Below the pieces are notes generated by a model, which ran no database searches, was not told the DNA's origin, and was given only the letters and a program-made list of their open reading frames with translations. From assembly GCA_934271465.1 (NCBI GenBank), contig CAKQRQ010000006.1:42198-106197 (forward strand): DNA of 64,000 nucleotides, read 5' to 3'. The DNA is from an uncultured Alphaproteobacteria bacterium (GTDB lineage Bacteria > Pseudomonadota > Alphaproteobacteria > RF32 > CAG-239). Of the stretch, positions 25,175-33,763 are shown piece after piece. The number at the start of each line of letters is the position of its first letter. Position 1 is the stretch's first letter. A program made the translations under genes and the position numbers.

Positions 25175-25505
25175 CCAATTGCCGATTTATCGGGATTCGT
25201 ATGTTTTGCTGACGGAGATTTATCAAGCAACCAACAAGTTTTCGCGAGATGTCAAATATACCCTCGGTCAAGATATGAAACGCGATGCCTTATCCTTATT
25301 TCGGGATCTTTACGGAGCCAATATGTCTCCAGAAAACAGACGCCAGCACCTTGATAAATTTTTGACTTCATTTGAATTGCTGAAAATAGAAATCCGCCTT
25401 TGCGTTGACCTCAATGTTTTATCAATCAAAAAAATGGCTCACTTAAGCTTAATTATGGACAGCATCGCCAAACAAGCGCAGGCCTGGCGCAGAAAAGGCG
25501 GATAG
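25164..25505 (+). CDS. Avd-like DGR accessory protein
   Basis: A 113-residue, basic, all-helical protein (YRDSYVLLTEIYQATNKFSRD, LGQDMKRDALSLFRDLYGAN, FELLKIEIRLCVDLN, AQAWRRKGG). It has the pattern of the four-helix Avd/S23-like family. In BPP-1, Avd forms a pentameric barrel that binds the RT and RNA and is needed for cDNA synthesis. The start codon overlaps the RT by 11 nt (ATGCTGTATAA), so the two are likely translated together. Its location after the RT, instead of between the target and the TR as in BPP-1, is a variant order. Confidence 0.85.
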   Translation: MLYNQLPIYRDSYVLLTEIYQATNKFSRDVKYTLGQDMKRDALSLFRDLYGANMSPENRRQHLDKFLTSFELLKIEIRLCVDLNVLSIKKMAHLSLIMDSIAKQAQAWRRKGG

Positions 25506-25562
25506 AAACAAAAACCGCCTCAAAACATAAAAAGGCGGATAGCGTGCGCAAATAATATCAAC

Positions 25563-25652
25563 GTCATGCTCGGACTTGATCCGAGCATCCAGGTCGAATT
25601 AATAAGGATTCTTTGTTTCACCTGGATTTCCGGGTCAAGCCCGAAAATGACC
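25563..25652. repeat. Second palindromic intergenic repeat, downstream of the DGR
   Basis: Contains TGCTCGGACTTGATCCGAGCA (a near-perfect palindrome) and, 60 bp on, CCGGGTCAAGCCCGAA. It shares its right-hand part and its CCAGG core with the element at 23216-23347. It lies in the 314-bp gap 25506-25819, which also holds a 6-bp hairpin CCGCCT/AGGCGG (25515-25538) after the Avd-like gene and the long hairpin at 25733. No gene is seen in the gap. Confidence 0.65.
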
Positions 25653-25732
25653 GATTCTTACTTTTCCGTCCCGAACAAATTGCTCTCCTTTTGAAAAAGG
25701 CTGATGTTTGGAGCGGATAGAAACAAAAGTCG

Positions 25733-25780
25733 GCGTGTAAAAATTTTAGTGTAGATAAGCCTACATGAATTTTTACACGC
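25733..25780. terminator. Long inverted repeat between the DGR and the cysteine synthase gene
   Basis: GCGTGTAAAAATT (25733-25745) and AATTTTTACACGC (25768-25780) form a perfect 13-bp stem, with a smaller TGTAG/CTACA stem inside. It sits between two convergent genes. It could end transcripts from both sides, but no clean T-tract follows, so an insertion-element end or other role is possible. Confidence 0.5.
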
Positions 25781-25819
25781 TGCCCCTTTTGTGATTAGCC
25801 GCCCAAAGAGCAGACTTTT

Positions 25820-26737
25820 TTACAGTTCGGAAATGTAATTATTTATAGCATCCGCCAACACCACAACTATATTTTTACCTTCGAAAGAGTCTCGAGAGGC
25901 CAGAGTAACGGCTGCAACCATTGCAGCTCCTGCCGAAACACCGATGGGAAGGCCTTCATTTTGAGCAACCAGCTTAGCCATATCCCAAGCATCTTCATCT
26001 TCAATATCAAAGATCTCATCAACCAGTGAGGCATCATACAATGGTGGAATAAATCCCGCGCCGATTCCGGGGATATGATGCAGGCCTTTGTGTCCGCCTG
26101 TTAAAACATTGCTCTTTTTGGGTTCAACCGCCGCCACATACAATTCAGGGTTTGAGGTTTTCAAGGCCTGAGCAATGCCGCTTAACGTGCCAGAAGTCCC
26201 CACCGCAGAAACAATCGCATCAACTTCTCCGCCCATATCGGCCAAAATCTCGGTGCTGGTATAAAACAAATGCGCGTCTTTGTTCGCCTGATTTTCAAAT
26301 TGCTTAAGCATAATGACCTTATCGGACTTCTCCGCCAAAATTTCGGCCTTGGCAATGGCGCCTTTCATGCCGTCTTCCTTGGGTGTTAAAATAACATCTG
26401 CGCCAAAATGCTTAACCATCTTAATTTTTTCAATAGAGGTGTTTTCAGGCATAACCAATAAGGCTTTGAGATGTTTGGCCGCGCAAATAGCCGCCAGAGC
26501 CACGCCGACATTACCGCTTGTCGCCTCAACAAACATCAGCTCCTCATTTGGGCGGTTTTCCAAGGCTTTTTCAACCATATTCAACGTTGCCCTATCTTTA
26601 ATCGAAAACAAAGGATTATAAAATTCACACTTGCCGAATATATTTCCTTTAAGCCCCAGCCGTTTTTTGAGATACCCAAACTCAAACATCGGCGTCCGAC
26701 CTATCATCTGAAGAATAGAGTCATAAACTTTGCGCAT
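25820..26737 (-). CDS. Cysteine synthase / PLP-dependent beta-family enzyme
   Basis: Fold-type II PLP enzyme of the O-acetylserine sulfhydrylase family, 305 residues. The PLP lysine is Lys47 in NPLFSIKDR. The substrate loop ATSGNVG starts at residue 72, the phosphate loop is VGTSGTLSG, and the C-terminal serine is in PIGVSAGA. Two positions differ from the usual CysK pattern: TSGNVG in place of TSGNTG, and DAINNYI at the C-terminus where CysK has a DSGERYLST-like end. The substrate may be O-acetylserine or a related amino acid, so I do not assign cysK or cysM. It is a single gene, convergent to the DGR. Confidence 0.85.
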   Translation of the reverse strand: MRKVYDSILQMIGRTPMFEFGYLKKRLGLKGNIFGKCEFYNPLFSIKDRATLNMVEKALENRPNEELMFVEATSGNVGVALAAICAAKHLKALLVMPENTSIEKIKMVKHFGADVILTPKEDGMKGAIAKAEILAEKSDKVIMLKQFENQANKDAHLFYTSTEILADMGGEVDAIVSAVGTSGTLSGIAQALKTSNPELYVAAVEPKKSNVLTGGHKGLHHIPGIGAGFIPPLYDASLVDEIFDIEDEDAWDMAKLVAQNEGLPIGVSAGAAMVAAVTLASRDSFEGKNIVVVLADAINNYISEL

Positions 26738-26844
26738 TAGTTTTCCTCAATTATTGTTTATAAACAACAAAAACATATAGACCTGTATAACAGGAATCTG
26801 CTATAATTGCAACGTTAAAAAAACAACGGGAATCATTGAAAGAA

Positions 26845-27411
26845 ATGCGTCTTTTCGGCTATGTCATCTTGGGCGGGTTTTTAGGACTTTGGGCGGCCTC
26901 ATCGGCTTCAGCCTCAAGTTTGGACGATTTGTATCGCGATATTATCCGTTCGGACAACCGCGGCTATTTGCCGTTATTTGTCAAAAACCGCAACGCTCCG
27001 GTAACTTTAGCCTCTGAAGAAGATTTTTCAAATTTCAAGGAAGAAGAACTCTCTCAAACAGACAACCCCGAAGCAGTCCGCCTGTCCACACAGATTAAAG
27101 GACGCAACGCTCTTGCAAAAGCCCGCCAGCTTCAGTGGCTCAAAACCATTGCCGCCATCAAATCTAATCAAGTCACGCCGCTTGAGCTTGAAGACGTCAC
27201 TTCCCGCGCCAAAGAAAATGATCCGAAAGCTATCGAAATTTTAGCCTGGATGTATACAAAAGGCGTCGGCGTTTCCAAAGATTTTGTTGAGGCTTTTGCC
27301 TTATACAAAAAAGCCGCCCAGCTCAAAGTCGCCAACGCCGACCGAAACGCTCTGTTGGTCTATCGTTCCATGACGGAAGAGCAGCGGCGCAAGATAAAAA
27401 ATAATCTCTAA
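26845..27411 (+). CDS. Secreted protein with a Sel1-type repeat
   Basis: A 188-residue protein with a signal peptide (MRLFGYVILGGFLGLWAASSASA) and one good Sel1/TPR-like repeat near the C-terminus (AIEILAWMYTKGVGVSKDFVEAFALYKKAA). The rest is helical. It is predicted to be periplasmic. An in-frame TTG at 26836 is possible. The ATG at 26845 is preferred because it begins the hydrophobic signal directly, although the ribosome site is weak. It runs convergently into gmk and overlaps it by 4 nt. No function is assigned. Confidence 0.7.
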   Translation: MRLFGYVILGGFLGLWAASSASASSLDDLYRDIIRSDNRGYLPLFVKNRNAPVTLASEEDFSNFKEEELSQTDNPEAVRLSTQIKGRNALAKARQLQWLKTIAAIKSNQVTPLELEDVTSRAKENDPKAIEILAWMYTKGVGVSKDFVEAFALYKKAAQLKVANADRNALLVYRSMTEEQRRKIKNNL

Positions 27412-28070
27412 GATTCTTCCGCCTCTTTAACCAACTCTTTGACAAACCCTTTCAGGCCGACCTGACGCACGCGGCGCATTCTCTCGCCCGAAATGATTTT
27501 CTGAATTTTGGTCACGGTTTCCTGCAGACTCACATTGACAATCACATAGTCAAACTCGTCCCAGTGGCTGACTTTGTCCAAGATGATGCCCATTCTTTTA
27601 TCTATGACCTCTTTACTGTCAGTGCCGCGTCCTTCCAACCGGCGGCGTAGTTCCTTGATTGAAGGCGGCAACAGATAAATCGTCACCACGTCATCGGCAG
27701 CTTTTTTGCGCATCTGTCTGGCGCCCGCCCAGTCCATATCAAACAATACATCCTGCCCCACATTGATAAAGCTGTCCACTTCCGAACGCAGCGTGCCGTA
27801 TCTAGATCCGTATTGAGAATCAACATACTCATAAAAAGCATCTTGTTTCAAAAATTCATTATACTGCTCATCGGTCACAAAGTAATAATCAACACCTTCA
27901 ACCTCGCCGACACGCGGCTGTCTGGTTGTGACGGATACCGAAAATTTAATATTGCTATCGTTTTTGAGTAATTCTTTAATAACCGTCCCTTTGCCTGTTC
28001 CCGAGGGCGCCTCAATAATAAACATTGCCCCTTTTCTGACTTTGCGCAGTCTGTCAATAATCTCGTCCAT
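27408..28070 (-). CDS. gmk: Guanylate kinase
   Basis: Phosphorylates GMP to GDP. It has 220 residues. The P-loop APSGTGKGT is at 21-29, followed by VSVTTRQPRVGEVEGVDYYFV (GMP-binding region), SQYGSRYGTL, FDMDWAGARQMR and a lid with RLEGRGTDSKE. AAAGGAA precedes the ATG at 28070. It lies 20 nt downstream of yicC on the same strand, a pairing very common in proteobacteria. Confidence 0.96.
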   Translation of the reverse strand: MDEIIDRLRKVRKGAMFIIEAPSGTGKGTVIKELLKNDSNIKFSVSVTTRQPRVGEVEGVDYYFVTDEQYNEFLKQDAFYEYVDSQYGSRYGTLRSEVDSFINVGQDVLFDMDWAGARQMRKKAADDVVTIYLLPPSIKELRRRLEGRGTDSKEVIDKRMGIILDKVSHWDEFDYVIVNVSLQETVTKIQKIISGERMRRVRQVGLKGFVKELVKEAEES

Positions 28071-28090
28071 TGTTTTTCCTTTCTCTGAAT

Positions 28091-28993
28091 CTATTCAATA
28101 TTTTGCACTTGTTCTCTGAACTGCTCAATCAAAGCCTTGAGCTCCATTCCCAAATTTGTAATCTCTATATCCGCCGCCTTAGAGCAGGTCGTATTAGCCT
28201 CGCGGTTAAGTTCCTGACACAAAAAGTCAAGCCGGCGCCCGACGGCCTCGCCCGATTCCAATAACTGATGAGCTGATTTAAGATGGGTTTTCAAGCGGTC
28301 GATTTCTTCCCTGATATCCGCCCGCGTTACTAAAAAAACTATTTCCTGAGCAACTCGATCTTCGCTAACCTCAATTTCTCCGGCATACTGCTGCATCAAA
28401 GCCCGCAGCTTTTCTTTCAGCTTTTCCGGAAGCAAAATGGCTATTTCGTCGATTCGAACAACGATTTTTTCAATATTGGCTAAAATATCTTCCAAAGCCT
28501 TTTTGATTTTAGCCCCTTCTTTTTGCCTGTCCTCTTGGAGCTTGTGACAAACCACAGCAAAACTTTCCAATATCTTTTGATTCAAAAGCTCCTGTTCTTC
28601 CTCGTTCAAAGAAGATTCTTCCACCTCAACGACCCCTCTTTGCGCCAACAACTCCGCAGCCGAAGAGGGTGTCAATTTTCCAGCATATTTCTCCGAAAGT
28701 TCTATTGTCTTCTGAGCCAATGTATTCAAAAGCTCTTCATCAATTTTAATCTTTTTGTTTTGACTTTCTTCCGTTACTTCCAAAAAAGCATTCACACTAC
28801 CGCGGGTCAAATATTCTCCCGCTCTAGACTTAAGCGCAAAAGAAAGCTCATCATACCCAATCGGCAAACGCACCTTCACATCAAGGCTTTTGCCGTTAAC
28901 GCTTTTAATTTCCCAGACCCAATTAATCGTTTCATTTGTCGTCTGCAAAGTGCCGTTAGCTCTTGCAAAACCGGTCATACTTGCTATACTCAC
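28091..28993 (-). CDS. yicC: YicC family endoribonuclease
   Basis: A 300-residue protein of the YicC (DUF1732) family, which has been reported as an endoribonuclease. The N-terminal SMTGFARANG and EIKSVNGKSLDVKVRLP are diagnostic. The C-terminal GRRLDFLCQELNREANTTCSKAADIEITN is strictly conserved in the family. The start is GTG at 28993 with GGAG 7 nt upstream. Its pairing with gmk matches many genomes. Confidence 0.93.
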   Translation of the reverse strand: MSIASMTGFARANGTLQTTNETINWVWEIKSVNGKSLDVKVRLPIGYDELSFALKSRAGEYLTRGSVNAFLEVTEESQNKKIKIDEELLNTLAQKTIELSEKYAGKLTPSSAAELLAQRGVVEVEESSLNEEEQELLNQKILESFAVVCHKLQEDRQKEGAKIKKALEDILANIEKIVVRIDEIAILLPEKLKEKLRALMQQYAGEIEVSEDRVAQEIVFLVTRADIREEIDRLKTHLKSAHQLLESGEAVGRRLDFLCQELNREANTTCSKAADIEITNLGMELKALIEQFREQVQNIE

Positions 28994-29073
28994 TTCAAAG
29001 CTCCTTACAAAACTTTTAAAATTTGGAGCTATTATAAAAGATGAATACTTAATAAGTTTTTAAGGAGGCTTTC

Positions 29074-29835
29074 ATGACAAAATTTGCCCACGTTCTTATT
29101 ACCGGCGCTTCTTCCGGCATCGGCGAGGCTTTGGCTTTACACTATGCCGCAAACGGCGCCGAACGCTTATCCTTGTGCGGGCGCAACGAAGAACGTCTCT
29201 CTCAAACAGCTGAAGCCTGCAAAAAATCAGGCTGCCTCGTCACAACAAAAATTCTTGATGTAACCGACGAAAAAGCCGTTGCCGAATGGATTGAAGAATG
29301 TAATGCCGAACAGCCGCTCAATCTTGTTTTTGCCAATGCCGGCGTTGCTTCCGTAACGGAAACCTCTGAAAACATCCGCCAAACATTCAAAACAAACGTT
29401 TTCGGGGTCATCAACACGGTTTTACCGACAATCGAGTTGTTCAAAAAAGCCCCCTCGGAACAAATCAAGCATATCGTGATAACCTCCTCTGTTGCCGGCT
29501 ATCACGGATTGCCCGCCTGCCCGTCTTATTCCGCCTCAAAAGCCTGTGTCAAAGCCTGGGGCGAAAGTCTGCGCTTGGCCTTGCTGCCGTTAGGAATTAA
29601 CGTTTCAACCGTTTGTCCGGGGTTTGTCCGCTCACGCATTACCGACAAAAACACCTGTCCGATGCCTTTCTTTATGGAAGCCGATCAAGCCGCCCGCATC
29701 ATTGCCGAAAGAGTTGAAAAAAATGTCGGTCTGATTGCTTTTCCGTGGCAAATGAGACTGGCCGTTTGGCTCGGGTCGATTCTTCCGAACTGTATCAGCG
29801 ATTTTATTTATTCCCGCCTGCCTTATAAGGTATAA
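29074..29835 (+). CDS. Short-chain dehydrogenase/reductase (SDR)
   Basis: A 253-residue NAD(P)-dependent oxidoreductase of the classical SDR type. TGASSGIG is at 10-17, NAG at 88-90, and the catalytic Ser139, Tyr152 and Lys156 (YSASK) are present. The substrate pocket after GFVRSRI and the C-terminal VGLIAFPWQMRLAVWLGSILP are hydrophobic, which suggests a membrane-associated tail. It is not a fabG: it lacks the C-terminal NVNGG-type motif. Its end overlaps the AmpG-type gene by 32 nt in convergent orientation. The substrate is unknown. Confidence 0.85.
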   Translation: MTKFAHVLITGASSGIGEALALHYAANGAERLSLCGRNEERLSQTAEACKKSGCLVTTKILDVTDEKAVAEWIEECNAEQPLNLVFANAGVASVTETSENIRQTFKTNVFGVINTVLPTIELFKKAPSEQIKHIVITSSVAGYHGLPACPSYSASKACVKAWGESLRLALLPLGINVSTVCPGFVRSRITDKNTCPMPFFMEADQAARIIAERVEKNVGLIAFPWQMRLAVWLGSILPNCISDFIYSRLPYKV

Positions 29836-31081
29836 GGGCTTTTGCCCGAATCAAATACCACAAAATAAGCAGCCCCGGAACAGCCATAAACGTTGTCCCG
29901 ACAAAGAACCATTGCCAACTTACAATTGCCGCCAACAGACCGGAAGTCGCCGCAAACAAATCCCTTGCCAATCCCATAAACGACGACAACAAGGCATATT
30001 GCGTTGCCGTATATTTTTTATTGCACAAAGCCGACAAATAAGCCACAAACGCGGCCGTGCCCATCCCGCCAGAAATATTTTCAACAAAAATATTCAACAT
30101 CAAAACTTGCGCATTATTGCCGGCATAAACCTGCCCGACATAAACCAAATTAGACAACCCTTGTAAAAAGCCGCACAAGACCAAAGATTTGACAAGCCCG
30201 ATTCGGCTAACAACCATTCCACCGATAAGTGTTCCGATAATTGTCGCCAACACACCATAAATTTTGATAATAGAAGCAATTTGTATCTTAGAAAACCCCA
30301 TATCGTCAAAAAACGGATAGGCCATCGGCGCCACATAGGCATCGCTCATGCGATAAAAGAAAATAAACAGCAAAATAAGCGGCCATTTTTTATGCTTCAT
30401 AAAATCCGTAAACGGCTTAACAACGGCATTCACAACAACCGCCCGCGCCGTTTGCGGATGCGCCGGCTTATTACCCTCAGGTTCTTTGGCAAACAAAATC
30501 GTCACAAACCCAACCAAAACGCCGCCGGCCATAATCTGATAAACATGTCCCCAGCTCAAAACCGAGGCTAAAAACAACGCCCCCGCACCTGAAAAAACCG
30601 TTCCAAGGCGATACCCTAACACAAACACCGCCACACCGGCCGCTTGCTCCTTTTCGCTAAACCGCTCAATGCGATACGCATCCAAAACAATATCCTGAGA
30701 GGCCGAAAACAACGCTGTCAGTCCGGCAAAAGCCACAAACAAAATCGGCGAAATCTTCGGATTAACCCAAGACATTCCAAGCAGCGCACTCATCAGCAAC
30801 AGTTGTAAAAACACCGCCCAACCGCGTCGCCGTCCCAGCCTTGAAAAAAGCGGAAGTCTGTATTGATCAATCAAAGGAGAAAGCATCCATTTAAAGCTAT
30901 AAGGAGCTTTTACAATCGAAAACAATCCGATAGCCGCCAAAGAAATGCCCGCATCTTTCAGCCACAAAGACAATGTCGACGACACTAGCAAAAACGGCAA
31001 TCCCGACACAAACCCGAGCAACAGCATAACAGCCATTCGTCTGTCTGCATAAATTTTTAATGAATTCAGCCAATTTTTCAA
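29804..31081 (-). CDS. ampG: AmpG-type MFS muropeptide permease
   Basis: A 425-residue, 12-helix major facilitator protein. The N-terminus GFVSGLPFLLVSSTLSLWLKDAG, the loop LSPLIDQYRLPLFSRLGRRRGW and the SASQDIVLDAYRIE segment are typical of AmpG, which imports anhydro-muropeptides for cell-wall recycling. The start codon is TTG at 31081, supported by GGAG 8 nt upstream. It follows hppA but is separated by a terminator. A Mur-ligase homologue that could act on recycled peptides lies about 5 kb away. Acetyl-CoA transporters are a related alternative. Confidence 0.85.
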   Translation of the reverse strand: MKNWLNSLKIYADRRMAVMLLLGFVSGLPFLLVSSTLSLWLKDAGISLAAIGLFSIVKAPYSFKWMLSPLIDQYRLPLFSRLGRRRGWAVFLQLLLMSALLGMSWVNPKISPILFVAFAGLTALFSASQDIVLDAYRIERFSEKEQAAGVAVFVLGYRLGTVFSGAGALFLASVLSWGHVYQIMAGGVLVGFVTILFAKEPEGNKPAHPQTARAVVVNAVVKPFTDFMKHKKWPLILLFIFFYRMSDAYVAPMAYPFFDDMGFSKIQIASIIKIYGVLATIIGTLIGGMVVSRIGLVKSLVLCGFLQGLSNLVYVGQVYAGNNAQVLMLNIFVENISGGMGTAAFVAYLSALCNKKYTATQYALLSSFMGLARDLFAATSGLLAAIVSWQWFFVGTTFMAVPGLLILWYLIRAKALIPYKAGGNK

Positions 31082-31133
31082 AACGATTCTCCTCTTTTGA
31101 GAGAGAATACTGCCTAAAGGATAAAATTTAATT

Positions 31134-31172
31134 AAAAAAAGGCGACGCTCAATTGCTCAAGCATCGCCTTTT
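31134..31172 (-). terminator. Rho-independent terminator after the pyrophosphatase
   Basis: GGCGACGC (31141-31148) and GCATCGCC (31161-31168) form an 8-bp stem with one mismatch. On the minus strand seven Ts follow. It ends hppA before the AmpG-type gene. Confidence 0.85.
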
Positions 31173-31188
31173 ACATTTAGCAGCAGAG

Positions 31189-33618
31189 TTAGTCTTTTGC
31201 CGCCGGCTCAATTCTCATGGCGTAGAACGACCGCCATACAAAAATCAAACCAATGACAAAGAACAAAACACCCAGCCCGACAGAAACGCATTTCGGTGCG
31301 GCGACGGCCATTTCAACCGCCAACAAACCAAACAATGTCGTAAATTTAATAATCGGGTTCAATGCGACAGATGAGGTATCTTTATACGGATCACCGACCG
31401 TATCGCCGACAACAGACGCATCGTGAAGGGGGGTTCCCTTTTCGTTCAAGTCAACTTCAACAACCTTTTTGGCATTATCCCAAGCTCCGCCGGCATTCGC
31501 CATATACAGCGCCTGGAACAAACCGAAGACGGCTATTGAAATCAAGTAGCTGGCAAACAGATTAGCATCAAAGCATGCAAACGCTATCGTGAAAGAAAAG
31601 ATAACGATAAAGATATTAAACATACCTTTTTGCGCATACAAAGTGCAAATCTGAACAACTTTTTTAGAGTCATCAATTGAGGCTGCTTTGGCAGTATCCA
31701 GCTTAATATGCTTCTTGATATAGTTAACCGCACGATAAGCTCCCGTCGAAACCGCCTGCATCGAAGCGCCGGAGAACCAGAAAATCACAGCTCCGCCCAG
31801 AATAATTCCGAACAAAACTTCCGGATCCAAGAGATTCAACTGCAAGTTCAACAACAAGATAATCGAAAAGATCATTGTTGTCGCACCGATAACAGCCGTT
31901 CCGATTAAAACAGGTTTGGCCGTCGCTTTAAAGGTATTACCGGCAGAATCATTCTCTTCCAAGAAATGTTTGCCGCCTTCAAAATCAGGCTTAAATCCAT
32001 AATCTTTTTCGATTTCCTTGTGGATTCCTTTGATGCTTTCAATCTGAGACAGCTCAAAAACAGACTGAGCGTTATCAGTTACAGGTCCGTAAGAATCAAC
32101 CGCAATCGTCACAGGCCCCATACCGAGCATACCAAAGGCAACCAAACCAAAAGCAAAGACTGTCGGATAAACCATAAAGCCGTCCAATCCGCTGCGAGCC
32201 GTAAAGAAGGCAATCGCCATCAATCCGACCATAACCAATCCCTGCCAAAAAGCTGAGAAGTTACCGGCAACAATACCCGAAATAATGTTCAACGAAGCAC
32301 CGGCTTCGCGAGAAGCATTAACAACCTCTTCAACATGTTTTGATTTGGACGATGTAAAGATTTTGGTAAATTCCGGAATCAAAGCCGCAGCCAACGTGCC
32401 GCAAGAAATAATAACCGAAAGTTTCCACCATAAATCAGCATCCATTCCGCCAATCATCACATAAGAAACACCGAATGTAACCAAAATTGAAATCAAAGAT
32501 GTCAACCAAATCAGGCTGGTCAAAGGTGTTTCAAAGTTAAAGGCCTTTTTATTGCCGAAAATGATTTTCGAAACCATTCCGTTAAGCCAATAAGCAACAA
32601 CAGAAGTCAAAATCATCAGCAAGCGCATGGCAAAAATCCAGACAATCAAACGTGCCTGAATATCCAAACCGCCTCTCATCATAACCAAATCACCGTTTTG
32701 GGCATACATCATACCGGCACCCAAAACAATAAAGCTGATTAAGGCAACGCCTGTTACGCCATAAGTTTCAAAACCGTCTGCAGTAGGCCCGACAGAGTCA
32801 CCGGCATTATCACCCGTGCAATCGGCAATAACACCGGGGTTACGCGCGTCATCTTCGTCAATTTTGAAGATAATCTTCATCAAATCAGCCCCAATATCGG
32901 CAATCTTCGTAAAGATACCGCCGCAAATACGCAAAGCGGAAGCTCCCAAAGACTCACCGATGGCAAATCCGATAAAGCACGCACCGGCATTAGCTTTGTC
33001 AACAAACAGCAAAATGGAAATCATCATAACCAATTCGACGCAGATTAACAAAACACCAATGGACATACCCGAACGCAGCGGCAAATTCATAACGGGGTAG
33101 GGTTTGCCTTTCAAAGACATAAATGCCGTGCGGGAGTTAGCATAAGTATTAATTCTCATACCAAACCAAGCAACGGTAAACGACCCCAAAATACCCAAAA
33201 CAGACCATCCCAAAACCGTCAAAACCTTAGGCAGCGGAGTGGCGTTCAGATAATAGAAATAATAGAAAATACATGTCGCAATAAATACTTCCAAAACAAC
33301 CAACAATTTTGCCTGCTGTTTCATATAAGTTTTGCATGTTTCATAAATCGTATTCGAGACACTCAACATAGCCTTGTGCGCCGGCAAGCCTTTAATGCCT
33401 ACAAATTCGCACAAACCAAACAAAAGTCCGAATACACAAATACCCAAGCCGTATAACAAAATTTGGGAGCCCGTTACAGACCACCCGAACAAATCATACG
33501 ACACATCCAAAGACGGAATTTTCAAATCAATTTCCGAAGCAACTGCAGCTTTTGTCATCAGAGCCAAAGCCCCGAACAGCCAAAAGGCAAAGCTTTTTTT
33601 CTTCTTTAAGTTTATCAT
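31189..33618 (-). CDS. hppA: Membrane-bound ion-translocating pyrophosphatase
   Basis: Couples hydrolysis of pyrophosphate to ion export across the inner membrane, a way to save energy. The start is at 33618 (MINLKKKKS), with AAGGA upstream, giving 809 residues and about 16 hydrophobic segments. The signature block near residue 236-270 reads DIGADLMKIIF, EDDARNPGVIADCTGDNAGDSVGPTADGFETYG, with the Asp-rich metal/PPi sites. GNTFKATAK around residue 560 has Lys where potassium-dependent enzymes have Ala, so potassium independence is suggested. The DCTGDNAGDS form is shared with Bacteroides-type enzymes, some of which pump sodium. The ion is therefore not assigned. Confidence 0.93.
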   Translation of the reverse strand: MINLKKKKSFAFWLFGALALMTKAAVASEIDLKIPSLDVSYDLFGWSVTGSQILLYGLGICVFGLLFGLCEFVGIKGLPAHKAMLSVSNTIYETCKTYMKQQAKLLVVLEVFIATCIFYYFYYLNATPLPKVLTVLGWSVLGILGSFTVAWFGMRINTYANSRTAFMSLKGKPYPVMNLPLRSGMSIGVLLICVELVMMISILLFVDKANAGACFIGFAIGESLGASALRICGGIFTKIADIGADLMKIIFKIDEDDARNPGVIADCTGDNAGDSVGPTADGFETYGVTGVALISFIVLGAGMMYAQNGDLVMMRGGLDIQARLIVWIFAMRLLMILTSVVAYWLNGMVSKIIFGNKKAFNFETPLTSLIWLTSLISILVTFGVSYVMIGGMDADLWWKLSVIISCGTLAAALIPEFTKIFTSSKSKHVEEVVNASREAGASLNIISGIVAGNFSAFWQGLVMVGLMAIAFFTARSGLDGFMVYPTVFAFGLVAFGMLGMGPVTIAVDSYGPVTDNAQSVFELSQIESIKGIHKEIEKDYGFKPDFEGGKHFLEENDSAGNTFKATAKPVLIGTAVIGATTMIFSIILLLNLQLNLLDPEVLFGIILGGAVIFWFSGASMQAVSTGAYRAVNYIKKHIKLDTAKAASIDDSKKVVQICTLYAQKGMFNIFIVIFSFTIAFACFDANLFASYLISIAVFGLFQALYMANAGGAWDNAKKVVEVDLNEKGTPLHDASVVGDTVGDPYKDTSSVALNPIIKFTTLFGLLAVEMAVAAPKCVSVGLGVLFFVIGLIFVWRSFYAMRIEPAAKD

Positions 33619-33763
33619 ATCAGATTCCTTAATCAATTAAAACAATTATAACAAGACAACCCCGATACGCCCGAGGTTATCGATTCGTCATGTTATGAAC
33701 AAAATCATAATAGCTAGAGTCTAAACAATAGGTTAACCAAAAGCAAGTTTTGCTTTATCTTGT

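Noticed and set aside
25515..25538. CCGCCT/AGGCGG hairpin after the Avd-like gene as a terminator
   Set aside because: The stem is only 6 bp with a 12-nt loop and no T-tract follows, so it is not called as a separate feature.
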